Shown here piece after piece: positions 8,117 to 15,934 of a DNA stretch of 64,000 bases (the stretch's first letter is position 1; each line of letters begins with the position of its first letter). The notes beneath the pieces were generated by a model. It did no database searches and was not told the DNA's origin. It was given only the letters and a program-made list of their open reading frames with translations. This DNA comes from Pseudooceanicola spongiae. Lineage in GTDB: Bacteria > Pseudomonadota > Alphaproteobacteria > Rhodobacterales > Rhodobacteraceae. The translations under genes were made by a program, and so were the position numbers. Where the stretch lies: NCBI RefSeq assembly GCF_014899185.1, contig NZ_CP045201.1, positions 2,278,501-2,342,500 of the forward strand, in the 5' to 3' direction.

Positions 8117-9115
8117 ATGAAGGGATTTGGAATGACGCGTTGGATCGAGAAAATGGGCGGGGTCAATCTGCTGCCGGTCGCGGTGATGCTGGTGGGCTTC
8201 GTGCTGATCGGCGCGCCGTCGTCCTGGGTGACGCTGACGGTGGCGGGGCTGGCGATGGGGATGATGGTGTTCCTGATGGCGAGCGGTCTGTCGCTGGTGT
8301 TCGGGCTGATGGATGTGCTGAACTTCGGCCATTCGGCCTTTGTCAGCTTTGGCGCCTTCGTGGCGGCCAGTGTGCTGGCAGGACTGTCCGGCTGGCTGGG
8401 CGCACCGTCTGTATTGCTGAACGTCGCGGCATTGGCGCTGGCACTGGCGGCGGCGCTGGCCTTTGGCCTCGCGGCGGGGCTGTTCTTTGAGCGGGTCATC
8501 ATCAAGCCGGTCTACAAGGACCACCTGCGCCAGATCCTGATCACCATGGGCGCCCTGATCGTGTCGGAACAGATCATCCTGGCGCTTTGGGGTGGCACGC
8601 CGATCACGGTGCACCGCCCAGCGTTCCTTGAGGGTGCCTGGATCATCGGCGACATCAGTATCGAGATCTACCGCGGCTTTGCCTTCGCCCTCGGGCTCGT
8701 CGTCTTTGCCGGCCTCTATTTCACGCTGAACCGCACCCGGCTGGGCCTGCTGATCCGCGCCGGGGTCGAGAACCGCGAGATGGTCGAGGCGCTCGGCTTT
8801 CGCATCGACCGGCTGTTCGTCGGTGTCTTCATGCTCGGCTCGGCGCTGGCAGCGCTTGGGGGCGCGATGTGGGCGGGGTACCTGACACTGATCACCCCGG
8901 CCCTGGGCGGCGAGATGATGATCGTGGTGTTCATCGTGGTGATCATCGGCGGGTTGGGCAGTATCGAGGGCACGCTTCTGGGCGCGCTGATGGTCGGGCT
9001 GGTCAGCAACTACGTCGGCTTTCTGGCCCCGAAACTGGCACTGGCATCGAACATGATCCTGATGATGGCCATTCTGATGTGGCGCCCCTCGGGCCTGCGC
9101 CCGGCTGTGAAGTGA
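8117..9115 (+). CDS. livH: LivH-type ABC transporter permease
   Basis: About 332 aa hydrophobic protein of the branched-chain amino acid permease family. It carries the hallmark LSLVFGLMDVLNFGHSAF early, and the C-terminal VFIVVIIGGLGSIEGTLLGAL loop. I used the ATG at 8117; an in-frame ATG at 8132 is also possible. It lies 10 bases after livF and forms the membrane channel with LivM. Confidence 0.86.
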   Translation: MKGFGMTRWIEKMGGVNLLPVAVMLVGFVLIGAPSSWVTLTVAGLAMGMMVFLMASGLSLVFGLMDVLNFGHSAFVSFGAFVAASVLAGLSGWLGAPSVLLNVAALALALAAALAFGLAAGLFFERVIIKPVYKDHLRQILITMGALIVSEQIILALWGGTPITVHRPAFLEGAWIIGDISIEIYRGFAFALGLVVFAGLYFTLNRTRLGLLIRAGVENREMVEALGFRIDRLFVGVFMLGSALAALGGAMWAGYLTLITPALGGEMMIVVFIVVIIGGLGSIEGTLLGALMVGLVSNYVGFLAPKLALASNMILMMAILMWRPSGLRPAVK

Positions 9116-9123
9116 GGCGCGGT

Positions 9124-10197
9124 ATGAGCATGAAACCAACCTATGGCAGCATCGGCGTCAAGCTGGTGGTTCTGCTGATCGCCGCTGCGCTGCTGTTCGC
9201 GCCCTTCCTGTTTCAGGACGTCCGCTCGATCGAGGTGGCGGCGCGGATCTGCATCTTCATCGTGCTGGTGGCGAGCTATGATCTGCTGATCGGCTACACC
9301 GGGATCGTCAGCTTTGCCCATACGATGTTCTTTGGCTTCGGCGCGTATGGCGCGGCGATCCTGCTGAAACAGATGGGGCCGGGCTGGGCGCCGGTGGTGC
9401 TCGGCGGGCTGGCGGGCATCGCGCTGTCGCTGGTCATCGCGGTGGCCATCGGGTTGCTGTCGCTGCGGGTCAAGGCGATCTTCTTTGCCATGATCACGCT
9501 GGCGGCGGCCTCGGTCGCGCTGGTGCTGGCGTCGCAGCTGTCGCATCTGACGGGGGGCGAGGACGGCATCACCTACAGCGCGCCGGACCTGTTCAAACCG
9601 GCAACCAAGCTGCTGGTCGATGCAGAGGGCAAGGTGCTGAAGATCGCCGGGGTGCGGATGAACGGCAAGATCGCGGCCTATTACTTCGTGTTCCTGTCCT
9701 CGGCAGTGCTGTTCGGGCTGATGCTGCGGCTGGTCGGATCGCCCCTTGGCACCGTGCTGAAGGCGATCCGCGAGAACGAGGCGCGTGCCGAGGCAATCGG
9801 CTATCGCGTCGTCGCCTACCGGACGTTCGTGTTCTGCATCTCGGCTGTCGTCGCCTCGCTCGCCGGGACGATCTATGCGGTCTGGCTGAAGTACACGGGG
9901 CCGGAGACAGCGCTGAGTTTCGACATCATGATCGACATCCTGCTGATGGTGGTGATCGGCGGCATGGGCACGATGTGGGGGCCGGTGATCGGCGCGACCC
10001 TGCTGGTGATCGCGCAATACTATCTGCGCGATCTGATGGGGGCCGCGGCCGAGGCGGTCTCCTCCGTGCCGCTGCTGCCAGAGCTGCTGAACCCGGATCG
10101 CTGGCTGTTCTGGCTGGGCATCCTGTTCATTCTGCTGGTCTATTTCTTCCCCAAGGGGATCGCGGGCACGGCGATGGAAAAAGGCGTGCGGCAATGA
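9124..10197 (+). CDS. livM: LivM-type ABC transporter permease
   Basis: 357 aa, with the LivM motif YDLLIGYTGIVSFAHTMFFG and the C-terminal MVVIGGMGTMWGPVIGA loop contacting the ATPases. It starts 8 bases after livH and ends in a 4-base overlap with the hydrolase gene. A roughly 30-residue insertion in the middle (GEDGITYSAPDLFKPATKLL and following) is a periplasmic loop seen in some LivM subgroups. Confidence 0.86.
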   Translation: MSMKPTYGSIGVKLVVLLIAAALLFAPFLFQDVRSIEVAARICIFIVLVASYDLLIGYTGIVSFAHTMFFGFGAYGAAILLKQMGPGWAPVVLGGLAGIALSLVIAVAIGLLSLRVKAIFFAMITLAAASVALVLASQLSHLTGGEDGITYSAPDLFKPATKLLVDAEGKVLKIAGVRMNGKIAAYYFVFLSSAVLFGLMLRLVGSPLGTVLKAIRENEARAEAIGYRVVAYRTFVFCISAVVASLAGTIYAVWLKYTGPETALSFDIMIDILLMVVIGGMGTMWGPVIGATLLVIAQYYLRDLMGAAAEAVSSVPLLPELLNPDRWLFWLGILFILLVYFFPKGIAGTAMEKGVRQ

Positions 10198-11039
10198 ACG
10201 CCCCCCGGTTTGCGCTAGTGCCGGTGCAGGGCCACGAGATCCACGTCACCGAATGGGGTGATCCGGGTCAGCCGGGGCTGGTGCTCTGGCACGGTCTGGC
10301 GCGCACGGGGCGGGATTTTGATGAGCTGGCCGAGGCACTGTCGGAGGCGTTCTTCGTGCTCTGCCCCGACACCATCGGGCGGGGGATGTCGAGCTGGGCG
10401 AAAACCCCGGAGGTCGAGTATTCCATCGCGCATTATGCCGCGATCGCCACTGGCCTGCTGGATCACTACGGTCTGGCGCGGGTCGCCTGGCTCGGCACCT
10501 CCATGGGCGGGATGATCGGGATGCGGCTGGCCTCTGGCCCGCATGCCGACCGGCTGCGCTGCCTGATCCTGAACGACATCGGGCCGGAAATCCCGACGGC
10601 CGCGATTGACCGGATCCTCGCCTATGTCGGGGACCTGCCCTCTTTCGCAAACGTCTCGGAGGGAGAGGCCTGGCTGCGTGAGGCCTATCTGCCTTTTGGC
10701 CCTGCGAGCGATGTTTATTGGCGGCGGATGGCGCTGACCTCAGTTCGCAGGCGCGAGAGCGGTGACCTGACGCTGCATTATGACCCGAAGATCGTGGTGC
10801 AATTCACCGCCTCGCCGGACGAGGTGCAGGTCTGGGAGCGCTACGCGCGCATCAAAGTGCCGACGCATATATTTCGCGGTGGCAAATCCGATCTGCTGAC
10901 GGCTGGGATCGCCGCGCGGATGCAGCAGAGCGGCCCGAAGCCGGGGCTGACGGTGCTGGGCGATTGCGGCCATGCACCCAGCCTGACGCGCCCGGACGAT
11001 ATCGCGCGGGTGCGGCAGGTGCTGCGGGATCTGCTCTAG
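10194..11039 (+). CDS. Alpha/beta-fold hydrolase
   Basis: 281 aa. The oxyanion region LVLWHGLARTG is followed by the nucleophile elbow WLGTSMGGMIG (serine at about residue 105). Later come FRGGKSDLL, which holds the likely acid, and GDCGHAPS, with the catalytic histidine. The ATG overlaps the livM stop by 4 bases, so it belongs to the transporter operon and probably cleaves the imported compound or a product of it in the cytoplasm. The family includes esterases, enol-lactonases and C-C hydrolases; the substrate is unknown. Confidence 0.8.
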   Translation: MNAPRFALVPVQGHEIHVTEWGDPGQPGLVLWHGLARTGRDFDELAEALSEAFFVLCPDTIGRGMSSWAKTPEVEYSIAHYAAIATGLLDHYGLARVAWLGTSMGGMIGMRLASGPHADRLRCLILNDIGPEIPTAAIDRILAYVGDLPSFANVSEGEAWLREAYLPFGPASDVYWRRMALTSVRRRESGDLTLHYDPKIVVQFTASPDEVQVWERYARIKVPTHIFRGGKSDLLTAGIAARMQQSGPKPGLTVLGDCGHAPSLTRPDDIARVRQVLRDLL

Positions 11040-11275
11040 AACGCCTTGAAGGTCAGCGTCGTCAGGGTCCGCTCGATCCCGTCGATGCCCGCAAAGCTTT
11101 CGTTGACGAAATGGCCGATATCGCCGCCCTCGGGCGGGTAGATCTTGACCAGCAGATCGAACTCGCCGCTGGTCGAATAGAGCTCGGAGTGGAATTCGCG
11201 CAGAGATATGGCATTGGCGATATCGTAGGTGGTGCCCGGTTTGCAGCGCACCTGAACGAACAGAGGGGTGGTCAT
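11036..11275 (-). CDS. Stand-alone Lrp/AsnC ligand-binding (RAM) domain protein
   Basis: 79 aa. It begins FVQVRCKPGTTYDIANAI and contains YSTSGEFDLLVKIYPPEGGD, the beta-alpha-beta pattern of the Lrp/AsnC effector-binding domain. No DNA-binding helix-turn-helix is present, and the sequence upstream of the ATG at 11275 shows no protein-like frame that could supply one. AAGGA precedes the start. Such short proteins oligomerise and may bind amino acids or modulate full-length Lrp proteins. It is convergent with the hydrolase gene, overlapping it by 4 bases. Confidence 0.75.
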   Translation of the reverse strand: MTTPLFVQVRCKPGTTYDIANAISLREFHSELYSTSGEFDLLVKIYPPEGGDIGHFVNESFAGIDGIERTLTTLTFKAF

Positions 11276-11543
11276 CGGGTCATCCTTTTCAGCCGTGTCT
11301 TCGCCACAGAATGCGCCGGGAGAGGACGGAGTTTCAAGGCGGCTCAGCGCGGCAGCCCGTTTTCCTTGGTGCGGGCGTCCTCCAGCAAGGCTCAGAAGGT
11401 GCCTGTCCGGACCAAGCGCCTCTGTCGAGAGGGCACCAGCCACGCAAGCTCTTCGACCGCCAGCCGCGCACGGTCGCACGGGACCACAGGCGGGACGGAG
11501 AGGGCCACGCGGATACCGGTGGTCTGCGCGGTTAGCCTACGGC
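11276..11543. other. Intergenic stretch without a recognised gene
   Basis: 268 bases between the AsnC-domain gene and the formamidase-like gene. Open frames run through it, but none shows recognisable protein sequence. It must carry the promoter of the AsnC-domain gene. I see no clear terminator or repeat. Confidence 0.4.
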
Positions 11544-12365
11544 TCAGCCGACAAAGGCCTCGGTCAGGGGATGGTCGGGATCAGCCAGCCCATCGATCAC
11601 GTCGAAATGGGTGCGGCCGTTTTCGATGACCCGCGTGCAGGTGGCGATGCCTTCTTGCCAGGCCTCGGTCAGGATCGCGGTCTGGCGCAAAAACTCCGGA
11701 CGCTCGTTTCCTCCGACCCAGGCCGTCAGGCGCAGGTCAGGGCGCGGATCGCGCAGGACCGGGCTTTCGGCCCGCGCCTCAGCCGCGTCGAGGTTCAGCG
11801 CCTCGTTCATAGAATGCAGGCGCAGCGGGCGCAGATCATGCAGACCGGAGATCGAGGTGATCTTGTCGATCCGCGCAGCGACCCGGGGCGTCAGGGGCGC
11901 GTTTGTGCAGCCCATACGCGTCACCAGATGCCCGCCTGCGGAGTGCCCGGCCAGACAGATCGGGCCCGGCACCCGGCTGGCGGCAGCGTGCAACGCCGCG
12001 CCGATCTGCGCCGTGATCGCGGAGATCCGGGCCTCGGGGGCGAGGGTGTAGCTGGGGATCGCCACAGCCCAGCCACGCGCCAGCGCACCGGCGGCCAGAT
12101 GCGACCAGATGCTTTTGTCAAAGCGCAGCCAGAATCCACCATGCACAAAAACCGCCAGGCCCCGAGGGGCGGCTTTCGGCAGAAAAAGATCGAACCGCGC
12201 GCGTTCGGCATCGCCATAGGGCAGGTCCAGCTCAGCATCCGGCCATGCGGCGCGAAAGGCGGCGGCCTGTGCGCTCCAGCGGTCGGGATACTGGGCTGCG
12301 CCGGGGATATAGGACGCGTTCTCAAATGCATCCTGCCAGTCAATGCCGCTTGTCTCGGTTGCCAT
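11544..12365 (-). CDS. Alpha/beta hydrolase, kynurenine formamidase-like
   Basis: 273 aa. It has the HGGFW oxyanion motif at about residue 73-77, nucleophile elbow GHSAGG near 139-144, and a late histidine in GRTHFDVIDGL. These are hallmarks of the arylformamidase branch of the hormone-sensitive-lipase-like family, which removes the formyl group from N-formylkynurenine in tryptophan breakdown. No kynurenine pathway partner (dioxygenase or kynureninase) is in the window, so the assignment is by family likeness only; another small amide or ester hydrolase is possible. Confidence 0.7.
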   Translation of the reverse strand: MATETSGIDWQDAFENASYIPGAAQYPDRWSAQAAAFRAAWPDAELDLPYGDAERARFDLFLPKAAPRGLAVFVHGGFWLRFDKSIWSHLAAGALARGWAVAIPSYTLAPEARISAITAQIGAALHAAASRVPGPICLAGHSAGGHLVTRMGCTNAPLTPRVAARIDKITSISGLHDLRPLRLHSMNEALNLDAAEARAESPVLRDPRPDLRLTAWVGGNERPEFLRQTAILTEAWQEGIATCTRVIENGRTHFDVIDGLADPDHPLTEAFVG

Positions 12366-12450
12366 ACTCTGCCTTCCACCTCAGTCCTGCTGCCTGGACC
12401 AGTTTGCAGACTTACGGATTGGCGCAGAGAACACAATTGACTGATGAGAC

Positions 12451-12479
12451 AAAAAAGCCCCCGTCGGGACGGAGGCTTT
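12451..12479 (-). terminator. Rho-independent terminator after opgC
   Basis: Read on the minus strand, the hairpin AAAGCCTCCGTC / GACGGGGGCTTT (one internal mismatch, two-base loop in this pairing) runs directly into six T residues. It lies about 75 bases beyond the opgC stop and should end the opgGIHC transcript. Confidence 0.85.
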
Positions 12480-12553
12480 GTCATGGGTGCGAAAAGGCAC
12501 CCCCCAGACCGATACGGCTATAAAATGGCCTCAACGCGCCCCGCCCCGGCACG

Positions 12554-13933
12554 CTATGCCGGGAGCTTGGTCTTTGCCGTGACGCTTACACGGGTCGGGG
12601 CCGGTTCTGGCACTGGCGCAGGGTGGCGAGGACGGCGGGCAAGCTCGCTCACCCATGCTGCCAGAACCTGGATGAGGAGACCGGCGATCGGCAGCACAAC
12701 AGGCATCCAGAGGCTACCGGGGTCTGCCCGCATGAACACCTGAAACAGCAGGCTGAGCATGGTGCCGATAGAAAACACCACCAGCCCATGACGGCCCATC
12801 AGGCGCAACGGGGCGGCAAAGGTCGAGGCAGACGCCCACTTCACAGCCGACAGGGACGACAGGACATAGAAGAGCGCCAGCACGTGCAACAGACGCGGCA
12901 GCGACAGGAAGGTCTTGTCGTGAGCGACGATGAAGAACGGCACCCCTGCCCCACCGAGGCGCGCCAGTTGCGAATTCAGCGCATTGGCCAGAGCCGGGAT
13001 AAACATCCATGCCACGACCAGCACCAGATAACCGGAGGCAAGCGCAAACAAGACCCGCGATTTGGGCACGAAACGCTTGCCTTGCCGCAGTTGCATCCCT
13101 GTCAGAAGACCGATCACAAAGATCAGCTGCCAGGCGATCGGGTTGAAGAACCAGCCGCCCTCATTGGGGAAGTTCGGCAGGTTGAGGCGCAGGACGCCCG
13201 CCGCGAACCAGATCAGCAGCGACACGGCAAAGGTCAGCCGGGGCGCGCGCAGCCCCGCGAACAGCACAACAGGCGCCGTCAGCAGAAGAACCGAATAGGC
13301 AGGCAGGATATTCACATAGCCAAGCTGATGTGTCAGCGCCGGAATACCGATCATGGCGCCAGGGGTGTTCTCGAACACCTGACGCAGGTTGATCTCGGAC
13401 AGAAGCGCAGGCAGGCCGAAGGTATTCGCGCCCCAGGCGTAGATCGCGATGGCCCACATGGTCAGGAAAACCTGCACGAGATAGAGGGTCCAGGAGCGCT
13501 TCCACACCGGTGAAATCGCCGCCCATGCGCCGTCTCGCTGCAGGATCGCGGGGGCAAAACGCCCCGAGTAGGCGATGCCCGCCGCGATGCCCGACATGAT
13601 GAAAAAGCCCTCTGCGGCATCGGAAAAGCCGTAGTTGCGGGTGGTCAGCACTTCGAACGGGTTGCCCGGTACGTGATCGACAAAGATCATCGCCAGAGCC
13701 AGACCGCGGAACGCATCAATGCGCATGTCCCGCGGACGTTTGGCCGTGGCAGAGGGTGGCACGGCCGAGCCGCTGCCTGAACCGCCGCCCGAAGCGGACC
13801 CGCCGGAGCGGCCTGCGGGTTTTACCGGGCGCGCCCCTGCGAGATGCCGATCCGGCACTCTGGAGGATCCGCTATGTGTCGGGAAATCAAGAACTTGGCC
13901 CTTGATCGGCGCGGGAATGTCACGCGGCGACAT
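12554..13933 (-). CDS. opgC: OpgC, succinyltransferase for osmoregulated periplasmic glucans
   Basis: About 459 aa from the ATG at 13933. It has a 60-70 residue low-complexity N-terminal tail (Gly/Ser/Pro-rich) followed by about 10 membrane helices. The acyltransferase-like motif RDMRIDAFRGLALAMIFVDH opens the membrane part, as in the OpgC/acyltransferase-3-related family. In Rhodobacter sphaeroides OpgC adds succinyl groups to the glucan backbone. The frame is open to 14026, but that start would overlap opgH by 107 bases; at 13933 the overlap is 14 bases and GGGAG precedes it. It is last in the opgGIHC operon. Confidence 0.88.
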   Translation of the reverse strand: MSPRDIPAPIKGQVLDFPTHSGSSRVPDRHLAGARPVKPAGRSGGSASGGGSGSGSAVPPSATAKRPRDMRIDAFRGLALAMIFVDHVPGNPFEVLTTRNYGFSDAAEGFFIMSGIAAGIAYSGRFAPAILQRDGAWAAISPVWKRSWTLYLVQVFLTMWAIAIYAWGANTFGLPALLSEINLRQVFENTPGAMIGIPALTHQLGYVNILPAYSVLLLTAPVVLFAGLRAPRLTFAVSLLIWFAAGVLRLNLPNFPNEGGWFFNPIAWQLIFVIGLLTGMQLRQGKRFVPKSRVLFALASGYLVLVVAWMFIPALANALNSQLARLGGAGVPFFIVAHDKTFLSLPRLLHVLALFYVLSSLSAVKWASASTFAAPLRLMGRHGLVVFSIGTMLSLLFQVFMRADPGSLWMPVVLPIAGLLIQVLAAWVSELARRPRHPAPVPEPAPTRVSVTAKTKLPA

Positions 13934-15758
13934 GCGCGTGGTCTCCCGCCTCGGGGGTCGAGGTTGGACCCGGGCGGCCCGACTGGGCGACCCAGCGGGC
14001 ATGAATGGTGCGATAGGCGGCGACAACGGTGCCGCGTTCGTCTTCCTCGGGGGTCTTGAACAGGCCGCCGAAAAGCTGGCGTGAGCTGTAGGTGATCAAC
14101 AGCGGTGCGGCGAGCATCGGCAGGCTGACCGGCATCAGCCAGAGCACGAGCGCCGGTGCGATCTGCCACACGCCAAGCAAGGCAATCGCCCCGAAAAACG
14201 AAATCCACAGGCCAGCGCGCAGGCCCTGACCCAAAGTGAGGCTGCCTTCGCCGCGCTGGTTGGCGGGCCAGCCGCCATCCCGCCCGGACAGGACCTGCAG
14301 GACTGCCTTGGATTGGTACATCAGCATCACCGGCGCCATCAGCGAAGACAGCAGCAGCTCGACCAGTACGGAACCGGCGGCAAGTGCGCCTCCGCCGAAG
14401 CCCTGCGCGCGACGCGTCGCGATGGCCTGAAGCAGGATGCCGAGCTTGGGAACGACCAGCAGGCCGACAATGCCCATGCCGAGCGCGATGATCTGTTGCG
14501 TACGATCCGAGGGGAAAACGGGAAACAACTGGTAGGGTTCGGGGAAGTAGTCCGGCGCCGGAGCCATGACCGTGGCAGCAATGGAGGCCAGCAGGAACAT
14601 TCCCCAGAGCAGCGACACGATATAGGCGAAGATGCCTTGGACAAAGACGAAGCGGCTCCAGGTGCGCAACCCGGGGGCGGTCAGCAGGCGCATGTGCTGC
14701 AGGTTGCCCTGACACCAGCGACGGTCGCGCTTGGCGAAGGAGAGCACGTTCTCGGGCCCTTCCTCGAACGAGCCGGGGATCGTTTCATCCATATGGACAG
14801 TCCAGCCGCCACGCGCCAGCAGAGCCGCCTCAACATAGTCGTGGCTGAGAATATGGCCCCCAAAGGGCGGCAGGCCCGACAGCGGTGGCAGAGCACAGCT
14901 TTCGGCGAAAGCGCCGGTGCGGATGATGGCGTTATGGCCCCAGAATGGGCCTGTGTCGCCCTGCATCCGTCCCAGACCACGGGCAAACACGGGCGAAAAG
15001 AAGCTGGCGGCAAATTGCATCGCGCGCCCGAAAAGCGAGGTTGCGCCAATGATTTTCGGCAGCGTCTGCAGCAGGCCCAGCTTGGGGTCGGCCTGCATCT
15101 GCGCGATCATGCGCCGGATCGTGGCGCCTTCCATCAGGCTGTCGGCGTCCAGGATCACCGCAAATTCATAGGCAGCACCGGAATTACGGATGAAATCCTC
15201 GATATTGCCAGCCTTGCGGCCACGGCTGTCCTGCCGACGGCGGTAGAAAATGCGGCCCTGCCCATCGGTTTCGGCGAGCAGGCGAACGAAGGTATTGCGC
15301 TCCTGAGCCGCGGCATCGTCATCCCGGGTATCGGAGAGGACCGCGAAATCGGCGTTCACGCCTGCGGCCTGAACCGAGGCATCCATCGCTGCGATCCGCG
15401 CGAAAGTGGCGACGGGATCTTCGTTGCAGATGGGCACGAGAACGACGGTGCGCGGCTGCGGCATGGCAATGTCGGGCACGACCCGTTTCTGCCCTCGCCC
15501 CGGCAGACCCAGAAGAGCCTGCGCGGCCCCCCAGGACAGCCAGGCGGTGGTGAGAAAGATCAGTGTGGCGCGGGCATAATCCCAGACGTCATTGCCATCG
15601 GCAACAGCGGCTTCAAGCAGCAGGACGGTGGCCGTGGTGGCAGCCACAGCACTGAACCCCAATGAAAGGACCCGGTAAATCCGGGCCCGCTTCACGTCTT
15701 GTTTTTTGAGATCGGATCGCTGTGGATCAGCCGACATGCGCACACCATTCTCCCCCAT
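13920..15758 (-). CDS. opgH: OpgH, membrane glucan glucosyltransferase
   Basis: 612 aa, close to the length of the Rhodobacter enzyme and shorter than the roughly 850 aa E. coli protein. Two membrane helices lie near the N-terminus. A GT2 domain follows with VLVPICNEDP, DADSLMEG and the acceptor-site DRRWCQGNLQH (the (Q/R)xxRW-like motif), then several C-terminal helices. It makes the linear beta-1,2-glucan backbone from UDP-glucose and feeds it across the inner membrane. The ATG at 15758 overlaps the stop of the small gene before it as TGATG. An in-frame ATG at 15737 is an alternative. Confidence 0.9.
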   Translation of the reverse strand: MGENGVRMSADPQRSDLKKQDVKRARIYRVLSLGFSAVAATTATVLLLEAAVADGNDVWDYARATLIFLTTAWLSWGAAQALLGLPGRGQKRVVPDIAMPQPRTVVLVPICNEDPVATFARIAAMDASVQAAGVNADFAVLSDTRDDDAAAQERNTFVRLLAETDGQGRIFYRRRQDSRGRKAGNIEDFIRNSGAAYEFAVILDADSLMEGATIRRMIAQMQADPKLGLLQTLPKIIGATSLFGRAMQFAASFFSPVFARGLGRMQGDTGPFWGHNAIIRTGAFAESCALPPLSGLPPFGGHILSHDYVEAALLARGGWTVHMDETIPGSFEEGPENVLSFAKRDRRWCQGNLQHMRLLTAPGLRTWSRFVFVQGIFAYIVSLLWGMFLLASIAATVMAPAPDYFPEPYQLFPVFPSDRTQQIIALGMGIVGLLVVPKLGILLQAIATRRAQGFGGGALAAGSVLVELLLSSLMAPVMLMYQSKAVLQVLSGRDGGWPANQRGEGSLTLGQGLRAGLWISFFGAIALLGVWQIAPALVLWLMPVSLPMLAAPLLITYSSRQLFGGLFKTPEEDERGTVVAAYRTIHARWVAQSGRPGPTSTPEAGDHAHVAA

Positions 15759-15934
15759 CAGGCGATGTGGAGGAACGAGGCGAACCGGGACAACCAGCCG
15801 ATCGAGCTGGCACGCGCTTCGCGTTCAAGCACCTGCCGCGGCATGTCCAGAGGGGCCATTGGCGGCTCCCAGTGGGTGGCTTCGATGGCGGTTGCGTTCA
15901 AGGCGGCGGCTTCCATGTTCATTTCGGCTTTCAT
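15758..15934 (-). CDS. opgI: OpgI-like small protein between opgG and opgH
   Basis: 58 aa (MKAEMNMEAAAL... to ...RFASFLHIA). It is too short for most gene callers, but its ATG overlaps the opgG stop as ATGA (15931-15934) and its TGA overlaps the opgH start as TGATG (15758-15760), so translation is coupled on both sides. R. sphaeroides has an operon opgGIH in which opgI is a small gene of unknown function at this position. I assign the name from position, size and coupling, not from remembered sequence. It is amphipathic with no membrane helix and ends in an aromatic-rich segment (GWLSRFASFL). Confidence 0.72.
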   Translation of the reverse strand: MKAEMNMEAAALNATAIEATHWEPPMAPLDMPRQVLEREARASSIGWLSRFASFLHIA

